DNA of 64,000 bases. It comes from Sphingomonas jinjuensis (lineage in GTDB: Bacteria > Pseudomonadota > Alphaproteobacteria > Sphingomonadales > Sphingomonadaceae). This document shows positions 19,526-27,752 of this stretch, in pieces. The position numbers and the translations under genes are program-made. Below the pieces are notes generated by a model, which was given only the letters and a program-made list of their open reading frames with translations, was not told the DNA's origin and made no database searches. Position 1 is the stretch's first letter, and every line of letters begins with the position of its first letter. The stretch spans positions 1 through 64,000 of the forward strand of contig NZ_JACIEV010000002.1 in NCBI RefSeq assembly GCF_014197105.1, given 5' to 3'.

Positions 19526-20133
19526 GGGACGATGACCGTGTCACCGCTGACCAGTTCCGGCAGGCCGGACAGGTCACGCTGGTTGGGATTGCCCTTCATC
19601 GCATCGGACAGACGGACGCGGATCGGCGCAAGCGCGCCGCCCTGCTTGCGCAGGATCAGAACGTTGCCGAGATCGGCGAACTCGGTGGGGCCACCGGCGA
19701 CACCGATCGCTTCCAGGATATTGAGATACTTGCCCGGCGTGAACGTACCGGGCGACCGCACCTTGCCGATCACCGAATATTGCAGGCCGGTCGGCGCCCG
19801 CACCGACACGGTTACCTGCGGCACCTGGTCGCGGAACTGCGACGCCAGGCCGCGCGAGATCGCCGCCTCGATATCGCTCGGCAGCTTGCCCGCCGCCTCG
19901 ATGCGGCCCGCAAGCGGGAAGGAAAAGGTGCCGTCCGGCAGAACGCGAATCTCGCGCTGGAGCCGTTCCTCGCCCCAGACATAGATCTCCAGCTCGTCGC
20001 CCGGGTTGATTCGATATGGCATCAACCTTGCAGCACTGGCGCTCTGCGCAGTGGCCGTTTGCGCCACCGCGGGCACCCCGATGGGTGCCAGCGACAGTAG
20101 AGACGCGACAGAAGCGACGATGATCCGATACAT
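19522..20133 (-). CDS. Polysaccharide export protein (Wza-like, SLBB)
   Basis: A 203-residue periplasmic/outer-membrane export protein. A signal peptide ends near AVAQ. YRINPGDELEIYVWGEE is the poly_export domain start, and GKVRSPGTF with LNILEAIGVAGG is an SLBB domain. It is short compared with E. coli Wza (about 380) and lacks an obvious lipobox, as is usual in exosortase-linked loci. Start ATG 20133 gives the clean signal peptide. First gene of the minus-strand export operon, divergent from the TPR gene. Confidence 0.9.
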   Translation of the reverse strand: MYRIIVASVASLLSLAPIGVPAVAQTATAQSASAARLMPYRINPGDELEIYVWGEERLQREIRVLPDGTFSFPLAGRIEAAGKLPSDIEAAISRGLASQFRDQVPQVTVSVRAPTGLQYSVIGKVRSPGTFTPGKYLNILEAIGVAGGPTEFADLGNVLILRKQGGALAPIRVRLSDAMKGNPNQRDLSGLPELVSGDTVIVP

Positions 20134-20294
20134 GTTATCCCTCCCCCTTGGGGCAATCCGCGGTTCCATACTGCTCGCCACCGTTACTGACCAGTCGTTT
20201 CGGGACTATTGACGTCGCGCGCCATTCGTCTCGCGACGGTACAGGGCGCCATACCCCTCGTTGCTTTTTGTGGCCGTTGCGGCATGAACCCAGC

Positions 20295-21878
20295 ATGTCC
20301 TTCCTCCGCATCACGTCTGGACGGCGATTCCGCCGCGCCTTGCTGGCATCCACGTTGCTGGCGCTTGCCGCGTGCCAGTCCCCCAGCGAAAAGGCCGCCG
20401 CCCTCGGCGCCCAGGCCCAGCAGTTGTTCGAACAGCAGCGCTATTATGAAACGTCGCTGCTATTGCAGAAGGCGCTGCGCGCGCGCGACGACGTTCCCGA
20501 ACTCTGGCTCCTGTTGGGCCGCGCGAAGATCGCGATGGGGGATTATCCCGGCGCCTATGCCGCCTATCGCTCGGCGCTCGACCTCGACCGTGCCAATCGC
20601 GAGGCGATGGCGGCGGTCGCTCAGCTGTCGCTCAACCGCGGCGACTTTGCCGGTGCCGACGATATCGCGACCCAGATCCAGGCGCTCGCCCCCGACGATG
20701 TCCTTGCCGCCCTCGTGCGCGGCTATGCCGCCCTCGGCCAGCAGCGCTACGACGATGCGCTCGGCATCGCCGACGGCCTCATCAAGCAGGATGGCAGCAA
20801 CGTTGCCGCCCGTGTGATCCGCAGCATGGCGCTGGAACGGCAGGGTCAGATCGACGAGGCGCTCGCTGCGCTCAAGCCGGTCGCCGACCAGACCAGCCCC
20901 GACCTCTTGAGCCAGCTTCAGCGCCTATACGAGCGCACCGCCGACCCCCGAGCGATCGCTGGCGTCCTGCACCGCCAGCTCGCCGCCACTCCGCAGCGCG
21001 CAGACCTTCGACTCGGGCTCGCGCGCCAGGCCTACACCCTGGGGGCAAACAACGACGGCGCCGAGCAACTGGCGGCCGCCTTGCTGCGCAGCGACAAGGA
21101 CGATCTTCGCCAGGGCGCGATCGCGGTCTGGATGGAGAGCGGGGCCGCTCCGGCGGCGGTCATCGCCAGCGTCGGCTCACTGTCGCGTGACGTCCCCACT
21201 CTGCGGCTCGCCCTCGCCCAATATCTCCTGGCGCGCGGCATGGGAGCCGAAGCACTGGCGCAGCTCAAGGATGTCGGCCCGCCGGCCGCTGCCAAGACCG
21301 ACGACGCGTCGCGCCAGGGTACGCGGGCGCTGGCGGAAGCGATGAGCGGTCAGTTGCAGAGCGCGGCGACGCGTGCCGCGGCGACGCTTCAGCTCGACGA
21401 CAACGAGCCGTTCGCGCTGATGGCGCTCGCACGCCTTGCGCTGGCACGCGGCGACACCAACCAGGCGCTGCGTGACTCGCGCGTCGTGCTGCGCGACAAT
21501 CCCCGCCTGCCGATGGCCTACCGGCTGCTGGCCGAAATCTACACCAAGCGCGACGAAGGGCAGCTCGCCGACCGGACGATCGACGACGGCGCCACCGCCA
21601 ATCCCGACAGTGGCGAATATCTGGCGATGAACATTCCGCGGCTGATCGCGCAGGGTAACGTCGACGAGGCGATGGATCTTTCACGCGATTTCACGATCCG
21701 CAATCCAGCGTCGATGACCGGTTGGCTGACGCGGCTCCAGGCATGCCGGAAGGCGGGCGATGCCGAATGCGTACGCCGCGGCTCGATCATCGCGGCGCGG
21801 CTTGCCGGCAAGGGCGGCGCCTTCCCCGCCATCCCCGATGACGAGCGCCCGACCGATCAGCCGCGTTGGACGATCTGA
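20295..21878 (+). CDS. TPR-repeat lipoprotein of the exosortase locus
   Basis: A 527-residue outer-envelope protein. The lipoprotein signal ends LLALAAC (cysteine near residue 27). The rest is built of tetratricopeptide repeats (YYETSLLLQKAL, GDYPGAYAAYRSAL, GQIDEALAALKPV and others). Large TPR lipoproteins of this kind (PrsT-like) accompany PEP-CTERM/exosortase EPS clusters; the exact role is unknown. Start 20295 is chosen because it gives the signal peptide. The next gene begins one base after its stop. Confidence 0.85.
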   Translation: MSFLRITSGRRFRRALLASTLLALAACQSPSEKAAALGAQAQQLFEQQRYYETSLLLQKALRARDDVPELWLLLGRAKIAMGDYPGAYAAYRSALDLDRANREAMAAVAQLSLNRGDFAGADDIATQIQALAPDDVLAALVRGYAALGQQRYDDALGIADGLIKQDGSNVAARVIRSMALERQGQIDEALAALKPVADQTSPDLLSQLQRLYERTADPRAIAGVLHRQLAATPQRADLRLGLARQAYTLGANNDGAEQLAAALLRSDKDDLRQGAIAVWMESGAAPAAVIASVGSLSRDVPTLRLALAQYLLARGMGAEALAQLKDVGPPAAAKTDDASRQGTRALAEAMSGQLQSAATRAAATLQLDDNEPFALMALARLALARGDTNQALRDSRVVLRDNPRLPMAYRLLAEIYTKRDEGQLADRTIDDGATANPDSGEYLAMNIPRLIAQGNVDEAMDLSRDFTIRNPASMTGWLTRLQACRKAGDAECVRRGSIIAARLAGKGGAFPAIPDDERPTDQPRWTI

Positions 21879-21879
21879 C

Positions 21880-22638
21880 ATGACCGGATTTCTCGGCATC
21901 GATTATGACGATCGCTCGACAGCCGCGATCATCGACGAGCTGGCCGCGCGCGATCCCGGCGCACCCTTCGCCTATCTGGTGACCCCGAACGTCGACCATG
22001 TCGTCCGCCTGCACGAGGATCAGGGCGCCGATCGCGACGCCGTCCACGCCGCCTATCGAACCGCCGACTGGTGTACCTGCGACAGCCGGATCCTTGCCGC
22101 GCTCGCGCGGACCAGCGGCGTCGATCTCAGCGTCGTGCCCGGCAGCGACCTGACCGCGGCGATCATCGGCAGCGTGCTGCGTCCGGGCGACCGGATCGCC
22201 CTGGTCGGCGGCAGCGACAGTACGACCGCGATCCTGGCCCGCATGCTACCTGGCGTGACGATCGTCGAGCATCGCCCACCGATGGGTCTGCGCCGCAATC
22301 GCGCGGCGATCGACGACGCGGCGGCGTTCATCGCCGGCGCTGGCGCACGGTTCGTCTTCCTGGCGGTGGGGTCGCCCCAGCAGGAGCTGGTGGCGGCGGC
22401 GACGCGAGCGCGGGGCGATGCCACCGGTATCGGCCTCTGCATCGGCGCCGGTATCGAATTCGTCACCGGCGAGCGGAAACGCGCACCGGTCTTTCTTCAG
22501 CGGCTGCACCTCGAATGGGCGCACCGCTTGCTCGGCGATCCGCGCCGTCTGTGGCGGCGCTATCTCGTCACCGGACCGCGCGTATTCGGCCTGGCGCTCG
22601 CCGACGCGCGCAGGCGCCGGCGAGGCACGTCGGCCTGA
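21880..22638 (+). CDS. WecG/TagA/CpsF family glycosyltransferase
   Basis: A 252-residue enzyme of the family that transfers a sugar (often N-acetylmannosaminuronate or a related residue) onto a lipid-linked precursor. TPNVDHVVRLHED, VPGSDLT, GDRIALVGGS, AVGSPQQE and IGAGIEFVTG are recognisable family blocks. It is the only sugar-building enzyme in this locus, so most EPS synthesis genes must be elsewhere. Co-transcribed with the TPR lipoprotein gene and convergent with the EpsD-like gene. Confidence 0.87.
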   Translation: MTGFLGIDYDDRSTAAIIDELAARDPGAPFAYLVTPNVDHVVRLHEDQGADRDAVHAAYRTADWCTCDSRILAALARTSGVDLSVVPGSDLTAAIIGSVLRPGDRIALVGGSDSTTAILARMLPGVTIVEHRPPMGLRRNRAAIDDAAAFIAGAGARFVFLAVGSPQQELVAAATRARGDATGIGLCIGAGIEFVTGERKRAPVFLQRLHLEWAHRLLGDPRRLWRRYLVTGPRVFGLALADARRRRRGTSA

Positions 22639-23490
22639 TCAGTTCTTGGCAGCGCCGGCCGCGGGCTTCTTCGGCTCGAAGCCCGGCTGATACTCGATCT
22701 TCGCGGAGGCGCGGGCGTCCTTCACCTGCTTCTGCGCGGTATCCATCACGCTCTGGCGGCGGACCGCGTCGGCCGCGACGGCCTGGGCCTGCTTGGGATC
22801 GAGCGGCTGCGACTGCTTGCCGGTGACGACGCTGACGATCACGCCCTGACCGGCGTTCAGCACGAACGGCTCGCCCGGCGGCAGCGCGTCGATCTGCTTC
22901 AGCAAATCGGCGGGGACGCTGGCCGAATCGACCTGACCCTTGCGCTGCTGATACTTGATGCCGAGCGAGTCGAGCCGCTTGGCCACGGCCGCCAGGCTGT
23001 GGTCGTCCTTCAGCGCCTGCAGCTTCGACGGATCCGCCGGCGTCGGGAAACCGATCTGGTCGACCGAATAGATCACGCGGTTGGTGAACATGCCGGGGTT
23101 CTTGGCCTCGAACGCCTGGATCTGCGACGCGGACGGCACCGGCAGATTGCTCGTCACCTGCTTGCCCAGCATGCCGATCAGGATGTCGTCGCTGGCGCGG
23201 TTCTGGGTCTGGAGGAAATCGGGGCTCTTATCGAGGCCGCGCTCTTTCGCCTGCTGAACCAGCAGTTTGCGATCGATCAGCCGCTGCAGGGCGTCGGCGC
23301 GCGCAGCCTTCTGCTGTTCGGGCGTAGCGTTGGCGGGGAGGTTCGCGTTCTTGAGTTCGCCGTTCAGCTCGGACAGCGAGATCTCTTGCCCGTTCACCAC
23401 CGCGACGACCTGGCCGGTCGCCTCGCGCTTGCATGCGGGCAGCAGCAGCACCGTGGCCAGCAGCGCTGCCGTGAGTGTCTTGTTCTTCAC
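22639..23490 (-). CDS. EpsD-like peptidyl-prolyl isomerase lipoprotein
   Basis: A 283-residue periplasmic SurA/PpiC-like protein. The signal ends LLLPAC, giving a lipidated cysteine. VAVVNGQEISLSEL and the helical N-terminal chaperone part are typical of the EpsD family found with exosortases; the PPIase domain near residues 125-225 is divergent. I favour GTG 23490 because AAGGGGG lies upstream; GTG 23508 is in frame. Divergent from the 80-residue accessory gene. Confidence 0.82.
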   Translation of the reverse strand: MKNKTLTAALLATVLLLPACKREATGQVVAVVNGQEISLSELNGELKNANLPANATPEQQKAARADALQRLIDRKLLVQQAKERGLDKSPDFLQTQNRASDDILIGMLGKQVTSNLPVPSASQIQAFEAKNPGMFTNRVIYSVDQIGFPTPADPSKLQALKDDHSLAAVAKRLDSLGIKYQQRKGQVDSASVPADLLKQIDALPPGEPFVLNAGQGVIVSVVTGKQSQPLDPKQAQAVAADAVRRQSVMDTAQKQVKDARASAKIEYQPGFEPKKPAAGAAKN

Positions 23491-23585
23491 ATTAACCCCC
23501 TTCTTCACTCGCGTGACGACGCACGCACTATACCAAATTGATTGACGTGATACAGACGGCCGACTGATCGCGACAGGAGAGATTT

Positions 23586-23828
23586 TTGGAAACGGTGTAC
23601 GACTGGATCACGGTCGCCTTCTTTGCCGGCTTGATCGTATTGTTGCTCCAGCGTTCGGTCGGCGATGGCCCGCCGCGCGACTCCATGCTTCACTATGCGT
23701 TTCCGGCGGTCGGCTGCGCGGTGACCAACTATTTGGGCAACCACGATCAGCATGTTCTCGCCATCCTGCTGTTCGTCGCTGTGGTCGGCTATACTTTCTA
23801 CTTCCTGAAGCCGCTGCAGCTGCGCTGA
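23586..23828 (+). CDS. Small membrane protein, candidate exosortase accessory
   Basis: An 80-residue protein with hydrophobic helices at about residues 7-22 and 57-74, joined by a loop with VGDGPPRDSMLHYAFPAVGC. The start is TTG 23586, supported by AGGAGA five bases upstream. The stop is immediately followed by the convergent epsI stop. I recall a small protein annotated as an accessory of the exosortase V (XrtV) sorting system in sphingomonads, and size and location fit, but this is from memory. Mechanism unknown. Confidence 0.72.
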   Translation: METVYDWITVAFFAGLIVLLLQRSVGDGPPRDSMLHYAFPAVGCAVTNYLGNHDQHVLAILLFVAVVGYTFYFLKPLQLR

Positions 23829-24515
23829 TCAGCGGTCGCCGATCAGCATCTTGCGCCCTGGGGGCTTCAGCGCCCCCAGCATCGACCGGAAGAATCCATC
23901 CAGCGTTACCAGCGCATTGTCCGAATCCGGCGAGATCATCGAAACGCGGCCCAGCAATCCGTCGGGCACGAAGCCGTGCAGGTTGTCGATCGCCATGTCG
24001 ATCCGCTGCTCCGCCCACCGCAGCGGGAAATCGTTGCCGACGCGCGTCCAGTATAACACGTTCTCGATCCGCGGGCCGCGCTGGGTCACCAGGAAGCGGG
24101 CGGGTATCGATTTGCCGTCGCCGATCGCAACGGTGACGTCGCGCGAACTGTTGATCGTGAAACCGGCCGCAGGGTAGCACACCTCCGGCCGGTGAACCTG
24201 CAACCGGCCTTCCTGCTGGCTGCTGTACGCGGCGAGCAGCATGATCGCGTCGGAATCGTCCGACCCGTCCTGGGTATACACCCGCGTCATGAGCTGCTCG
24301 TAGAGCATCTTCGACAGCTGGTCCTGCGGCGGCAGCACGAGGCCCGACGCGGCGGCATAGCTCCACTCGCCCATCTGATGGGGAAAGAGCGCCTCGAACT
24401 GCGAGCTGCTGATCGGCTGCGTGTAACGGCGCGGGTATAGGGCTTGGCCGAGCCCGGCGATGCCGAGCATGGCGCCGCCCATCAGCAGGCGACGACGGTC
24501 GGTTGCAAGCTTCAT
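23829..24515 (-). CDS. epsI: EpsI domain protein of the exosortase system
   Basis: A 228-residue envelope protein with a twin-arginine-like N-terminus (DRRRLLMGG) and a hydrophobic stretch. HRPEVCYPAAGF matches the conserved HxPExCxPxxGw block of EpsI domains, and YWTRVGNDFP follows. EpsI domains occur fused to, or next to, exosortases. Here it is separate, with its ATG overlapping the exosortase stop (ATGA), so the two are translationally coupled. Confidence 0.9.
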   Translation of the reverse strand: MKLATDRRRLLMGGAMLGIAGLGQALYPRRYTQPISSSQFEALFPHQMGEWSYAAASGLVLPPQDQLSKMLYEQLMTRVYTQDGSDDSDAIMLLAAYSSQQEGRLQVHRPEVCYPAAGFTINSSRDVTVAIGDGKSIPARFLVTQRGPRIENVLYWTRVGNDFPLRWAEQRIDMAIDNLHGFVPDGLLGRVSMISPDSDNALVTLDGFFRSMLGALKPPGRKMLIGDR

Positions 24516-25468
24516 GCGGCCTCTCCCGTCCGCGACGCACCCATCAGGCGGGACATTCCCGCGTCGATCAGGAAGATGGCACCAACGGCGACGACGAACA
24601 TGAACAGCCCTGCGAACTCGTGAAGGAAGCCCTGCGCCATCGCCTCGCCACCGTAATAGGTCAGCAGCACCAGGAACAGAACGCGGATGAAGTTGGCGAA
24701 CACCGCGATCGGGAAGATCGCGAGCAACAGCACGGCGGTGTATCGCCAGCTCGCATTGTGCCGGAGGTACACATAGAAACTGCCGATCGCGGTCAGGCTG
24801 ATCAGTGAATTGAGCCCGGCGCACGCCGCCGCGATCAACAGCTCGAACTGGCCGATGAAGATGCTGACCCCCGAACTGGCGACCGGATAACCAAGCGTCG
24901 ACAGCAGGCCGACGACGGCGTTCGAGATTCCGATCTTCACCGGCTGGGTGCCGATATCGATGAAGGTGTCGGGGATCGGCACCAGGAAGATCGAATAGAG
25001 GATCGGGAACCACAGCACCGCCAGCATCGGCCCCCCACCGACGCCGTAGAGCAGGCTGACGAGGATCAGATACGTCGCCAGCGCCTGCACCTCGGTCAGA
25101 CCGGTGATCGTCGAGGCCAGGTATAGTAGCAGCGACAGGCCGAGCAGCACCGCCGTCAGGGCGGGCGAGCCGGGCACCGCCGCCGCCTTCGCCCGGGCGG
25201 CGTGGAGGGCGAACAGCCAGATCGCGGTCCCGAAGACGATCGGCGCATGGCCCGCCGCCTCGGTATTCCAGCCGCGGGTCATCAGGCTGAACAGCGTCGG
25301 CACGGTGATCGCGAGAACGCCTAGCCAGAATATCGGATTGCGACGGAACGCGCGCAGGAGCGTCGCCATCTTCTGCTGTGCGACCACGCGAAGGTCGCGC
25401 GGCCCTTGCGGCGAAGCGTTACCGGCGGCGTCCACGGCCATCGTACCTGGGGGCGGCATCGCCGTCAT
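24512..25468 (-). CDS. Exosortase
   Basis: A 318-residue polytopic inner-membrane cysteine transpeptidase/protease that processes PEP-CTERM proteins. The catalytic triad is visible: C216 in AACAGLNSL, R262 in NFIRVLF and H283 in GFLHEF, between about eight membrane helices. The cysteine context is CAGLN rather than the CSGLR of exosortase A, pointing to another subtype, possibly XrtV. Starts at 25468 and 25441 are both possible; the frame stays open further upstream but looks non-coding. A PEP-CTERM substrate gene lies 1.4 kb away. Confidence 0.92.
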   Translation of the reverse strand: MTAMPPPGTMAVDAAGNASPQGPRDLRVVAQQKMATLLRAFRRNPIFWLGVLAITVPTLFSLMTRGWNTEAAGHAPIVFGTAIWLFALHAARAKAAAVPGSPALTAVLLGLSLLLYLASTITGLTEVQALATYLILVSLLYGVGGGPMLAVLWFPILYSIFLVPIPDTFIDIGTQPVKIGISNAVVGLLSTLGYPVASSGVSIFIGQFELLIAAACAGLNSLISLTAIGSFYVYLRHNASWRYTAVLLLAIFPIAVFANFIRVLFLVLLTYYGGEAMAQGFLHEFAGLFMFVVAVGAIFLIDAGMSRLMGASRTGEAA

Positions 25469-25739
25469 ACCCCGACCCCGACTAGGCGGCGTTCGTCGAA
25501 TCGACGCACCTGCAGCACCACCAACACCGCCATTGAATCTCGATCCTTCCCCGCAACCTATGCCGTACAGCGTTCGATACGGAACGACAATCGTTCGCGC
25601 CGTGTCGGCACGCCATGGCATCTGCCGCTGAAGAATGCATGAATGACGAGACGATCGGCCGTCCGGCACTTGACGTCGTTCACCGCTCTTCAAGCAAGCG
25701 TCGGTAACGGCTACACCCGATGCGTTAATGGAGGCGGCA

Positions 25740-26579
25740 TTGAGCGTTTTACATCTATCGAAGACCGGGACCTATCTGCATTTCGACCGCGCCGAGTGCG
25801 AGGCTGCCGGCGAGACGCGCGCTGCCGCCTATCAATCGGCGTCGCCCTTTCCCCACATCGTGATCGACGAATTGCTCGATCCGGCGATGCTGCGCCAGGT
25901 CGCCGCCGAATATCCCTCACTCGAGGGCTTCACCCATTTCGATCGCGACCAGGAGCGACTGAAGTACCAGTTCACGCCGGAGAAGATTCCGAGCGCGCTG
26001 ACCCGCAACCTCCTCGCCGAACTCAACAGCATCGCCTTCGTCACCTTCCTCGAGAAGATGACGGGGATCGACGGCCTTATCCCCGACCCCCATTTCTCGG
26101 GCGGCGGCCTCCATCTCACCAAGCGCGGCGGCCATCTCGGCGTCCATGCCGACTTTAACCTCCATGGCGAGATGAAGTTGGAGCGACGGCTGAACCTCAT
26201 TGTCTACCTCAACGACGACTGGGACGATTCTTATGGCGGCCACCTCGAACTGTGGGACACCGAGATGAAGGCTTGCGAGGTGAAGGTCGCGCCGCATATC
26301 GGGCGTGCGGTGGTCTTTTCGACCTCGCTCGACAGCTACCACGGTCATCCCGATCCGCTGACCTGCCCGCCCGAGCGCGACCGCCGATCGATCGCCACCT
26401 ATTATTACACCGCCTTCGACGAGAAGCTGGCTGACGTGCCGGCGCGCGATACCAACTTCCGGCCCCGTCCCGGCACCGGCGATCGGATCGACTGGGCGGC
26501 ACGCGCGCATCACTTCATCAACGATTGGGTGCCGCCGCGTCTCCAGCGCTACGCCCGCCGGCTCAATCCGATTCGCTGA
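25740..26579 (+). CDS. 2OG-Fe(II) oxygenase, prolyl 4-hydroxylase type
   Basis: A 279-residue non-haem iron dioxygenase. HADFN supplies the first His and Asp, SYHGHPDPL the distal His, and RRSIATYYY the arginine for 2-oxoglutarate. The start is uncertain: TTG 25740 has GGAGG five bases upstream, whereas ATG 25728 in the same frame has none. It lies between the exosortase and its presumed PEP-CTERM substrate, suggesting modification of a surface protein or polysaccharide; the substrate is unknown. Divergent from the exosortase gene across 271 bases. Confidence 0.85.
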   Translation: MSVLHLSKTGTYLHFDRAECEAAGETRAAAYQSASPFPHIVIDELLDPAMLRQVAAEYPSLEGFTHFDRDQERLKYQFTPEKIPSALTRNLLAELNSIAFVTFLEKMTGIDGLIPDPHFSGGGLHLTKRGGHLGVHADFNLHGEMKLERRLNLIVYLNDDWDDSYGGHLELWDTEMKACEVKVAPHIGRAVVFSTSLDSYHGHPDPLTCPPERDRRSIATYYYTAFDEKLADVPARDTNFRPRPGTGDRIDWAARAHHFINDWVPPRLQRYARRLNPIR

Positions 26580-26672
26580 CGCCCGGCGACTACGCGGGCG
26601 ATTCGCGATGGAGTCGCCCGGGCACGATGTTGACGTCCGAAGGCTCTGCTCCAGTCTGGCACAGCGCTTTCG

Positions 26673-26725
26673 GGCGTAAACTTTACGCCTCAATACTTTT
26701 GTTACGAACCGTGACAAAATTGTCA
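26673..26725. promoter_or_regulatory. Two dyad symmetries upstream of the PEP-CTERM gene
   Basis: GGCGTAAA-C-TTTACGCC (26673-26689) and TGACAA-AA-TTGTCA (26712-26725) lie 39 bases apart centre to centre in an AT-rich stretch, about 100-150 bases before ATG 26824. Their size and symmetry suit operators for dimeric regulators. The regulator is not known. Confidence 0.55.
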
Positions 26726-26823
26726 GTTAACGCCGCGTCATCGATCCCGGAAATGGTTAAGTCATTGACCGGAGCAACGACTTCCAACACTTTTCCTGCA
26801 TCACGTCGTTCAGGAGATTTCGG

Positions 26824-27456
26824 ATGTTCAATCGGTTAACGGTCGCTCTGGTGGGCACTGCCGCCGCCGCGATGCTGCCGACCGCGGCCAGCGCCACCGG
26901 CTACATCCAATATACCATGAGCGGCAATGTGTCGGGCACGCAGGTGACCCAGCCGATGAACGGCCCGGGATCCAGCCAGACGGTGTCGGGCCGCGCCACC
27001 TTCACCTATTACCTGCCCGCTACCGGCACTCAGGGCACCACCGCCTATTTCATGGGCGGCACGAGCAGCTTCGGCAGCAACAGCTTCAACGAAACCGGCA
27101 TGAGCGGCACCGGGCGCGGCCAGATTGCGGGCACCGCCTGCAGTGGTACCAGCGGCATCGATCCCAGCTGCGGTTTCGCTCGCATTCTCGATGGCTGGCG
27201 CGGCGGCAGCTACGACCTGATCGGCACGATCGATACCTTCACCGCCACGGTAATGACGGCGCCGGTGTCGCAGATCGGCTTTTCGTCCTACCTGCTCGAC
27301 CTGAGGCCGGTGACGGTCGGCACCGGATCGAACACCCGCATCGCCAACGTCGCTGCGGTGCCGGAGCCCGCGACCTGGGTCTCGATGATCGCCGGGTTCC
27401 TGCTGCTCGCCTATTCGCTGCGTCGCCGCCCGGCGCGCTCCACGGTCGCCGCCTGA
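26824..27456 (+). CDS. PEP-CTERM sorting domain protein
   Basis: A 210-residue exported protein, the presumed exosortase substrate. A signal peptide ends near TAASATG. The middle is rich in Gly, Ser and Thr with two cysteines (TACSGTSGIDPSCGF). The C-terminal sorting signal is textbook: PEPATW, a hydrophobic helix (VSMIAGFLLLAYSL) and an RRRPAR tail. The W after PEP is the form I associate with sphingomonads. CAGGAG upstream supports the start. The mature function is unknown; such proteins are often matrix-associated. Confidence 0.93.
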   Translation: MFNRLTVALVGTAAAAMLPTAASATGYIQYTMSGNVSGTQVTQPMNGPGSSQTVSGRATFTYYLPATGTQGTTAYFMGGTSSFGSNSFNETGMSGTGRGQIAGTACSGTSGIDPSCGFARILDGWRGGSYDLIGTIDTFTATVMTAPVSQIGFSSYLLDLRPVTVGTGSNTRIANVAAVPEPATWVSMIAGFLLLAYSLRRRPARSTVAA

Positions 27457-27460
27457 GACG

Positions 27461-27724
27461 CTAGCGCCGACGGCGGTCCAACTCTGCGTCGATCCCGTCG
27501 CACAGCATCGGGTCGCCATCGGCGTCGCGACGCGCTGACTGTAGCTCGTCGTCATCGGCGGTGGCGAGCAGGTCGGCCATTCGCGTCGCGGTCGTCGTCG
27601 CAATCTCGGCGTCGAGCATCGGCGGCGGCTGCATTCCCAACGGATCAGTCACCAGCGGCGTCGCCAGATCGGCGCCGCCTGCCGATGACGCGAGCAATGC
27701 CTGCATCTGTTCGTAGAGCGTCAT
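27461..27724 (-). CDS. Small hypothetical acidic protein
   Basis: An 87-residue soluble protein with no family I recognise. It is rich in Ala, Asp and Leu, with the acidic run ATADDDELQSARRDADGD near residue 55-72. A good ribosome site (GAGGAGAA) precedes ATG 27724, which supports it being real. It converges on the PEP-CTERM gene with four bases between stops. Confidence 0.6.
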   Translation of the reverse strand: MTLYEQMQALLASSAGGADLATPLVTDPLGMQPPPMLDAEIATTTATRMADLLATADDDELQSARRDADGDPMLCDGIDAELDRRRR

Positions 27725-27752
27725 CGCATTCTCCTCGCCACCGTTCCGCCCG

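Noticed and set aside
26657..26671. Possible sigma-54 promoter (TGGCAC-N5-TTTC) before the PEP-CTERM gene
   Set aside because: The -12 element has T where G is nearly invariant, so the match is too weak to call.
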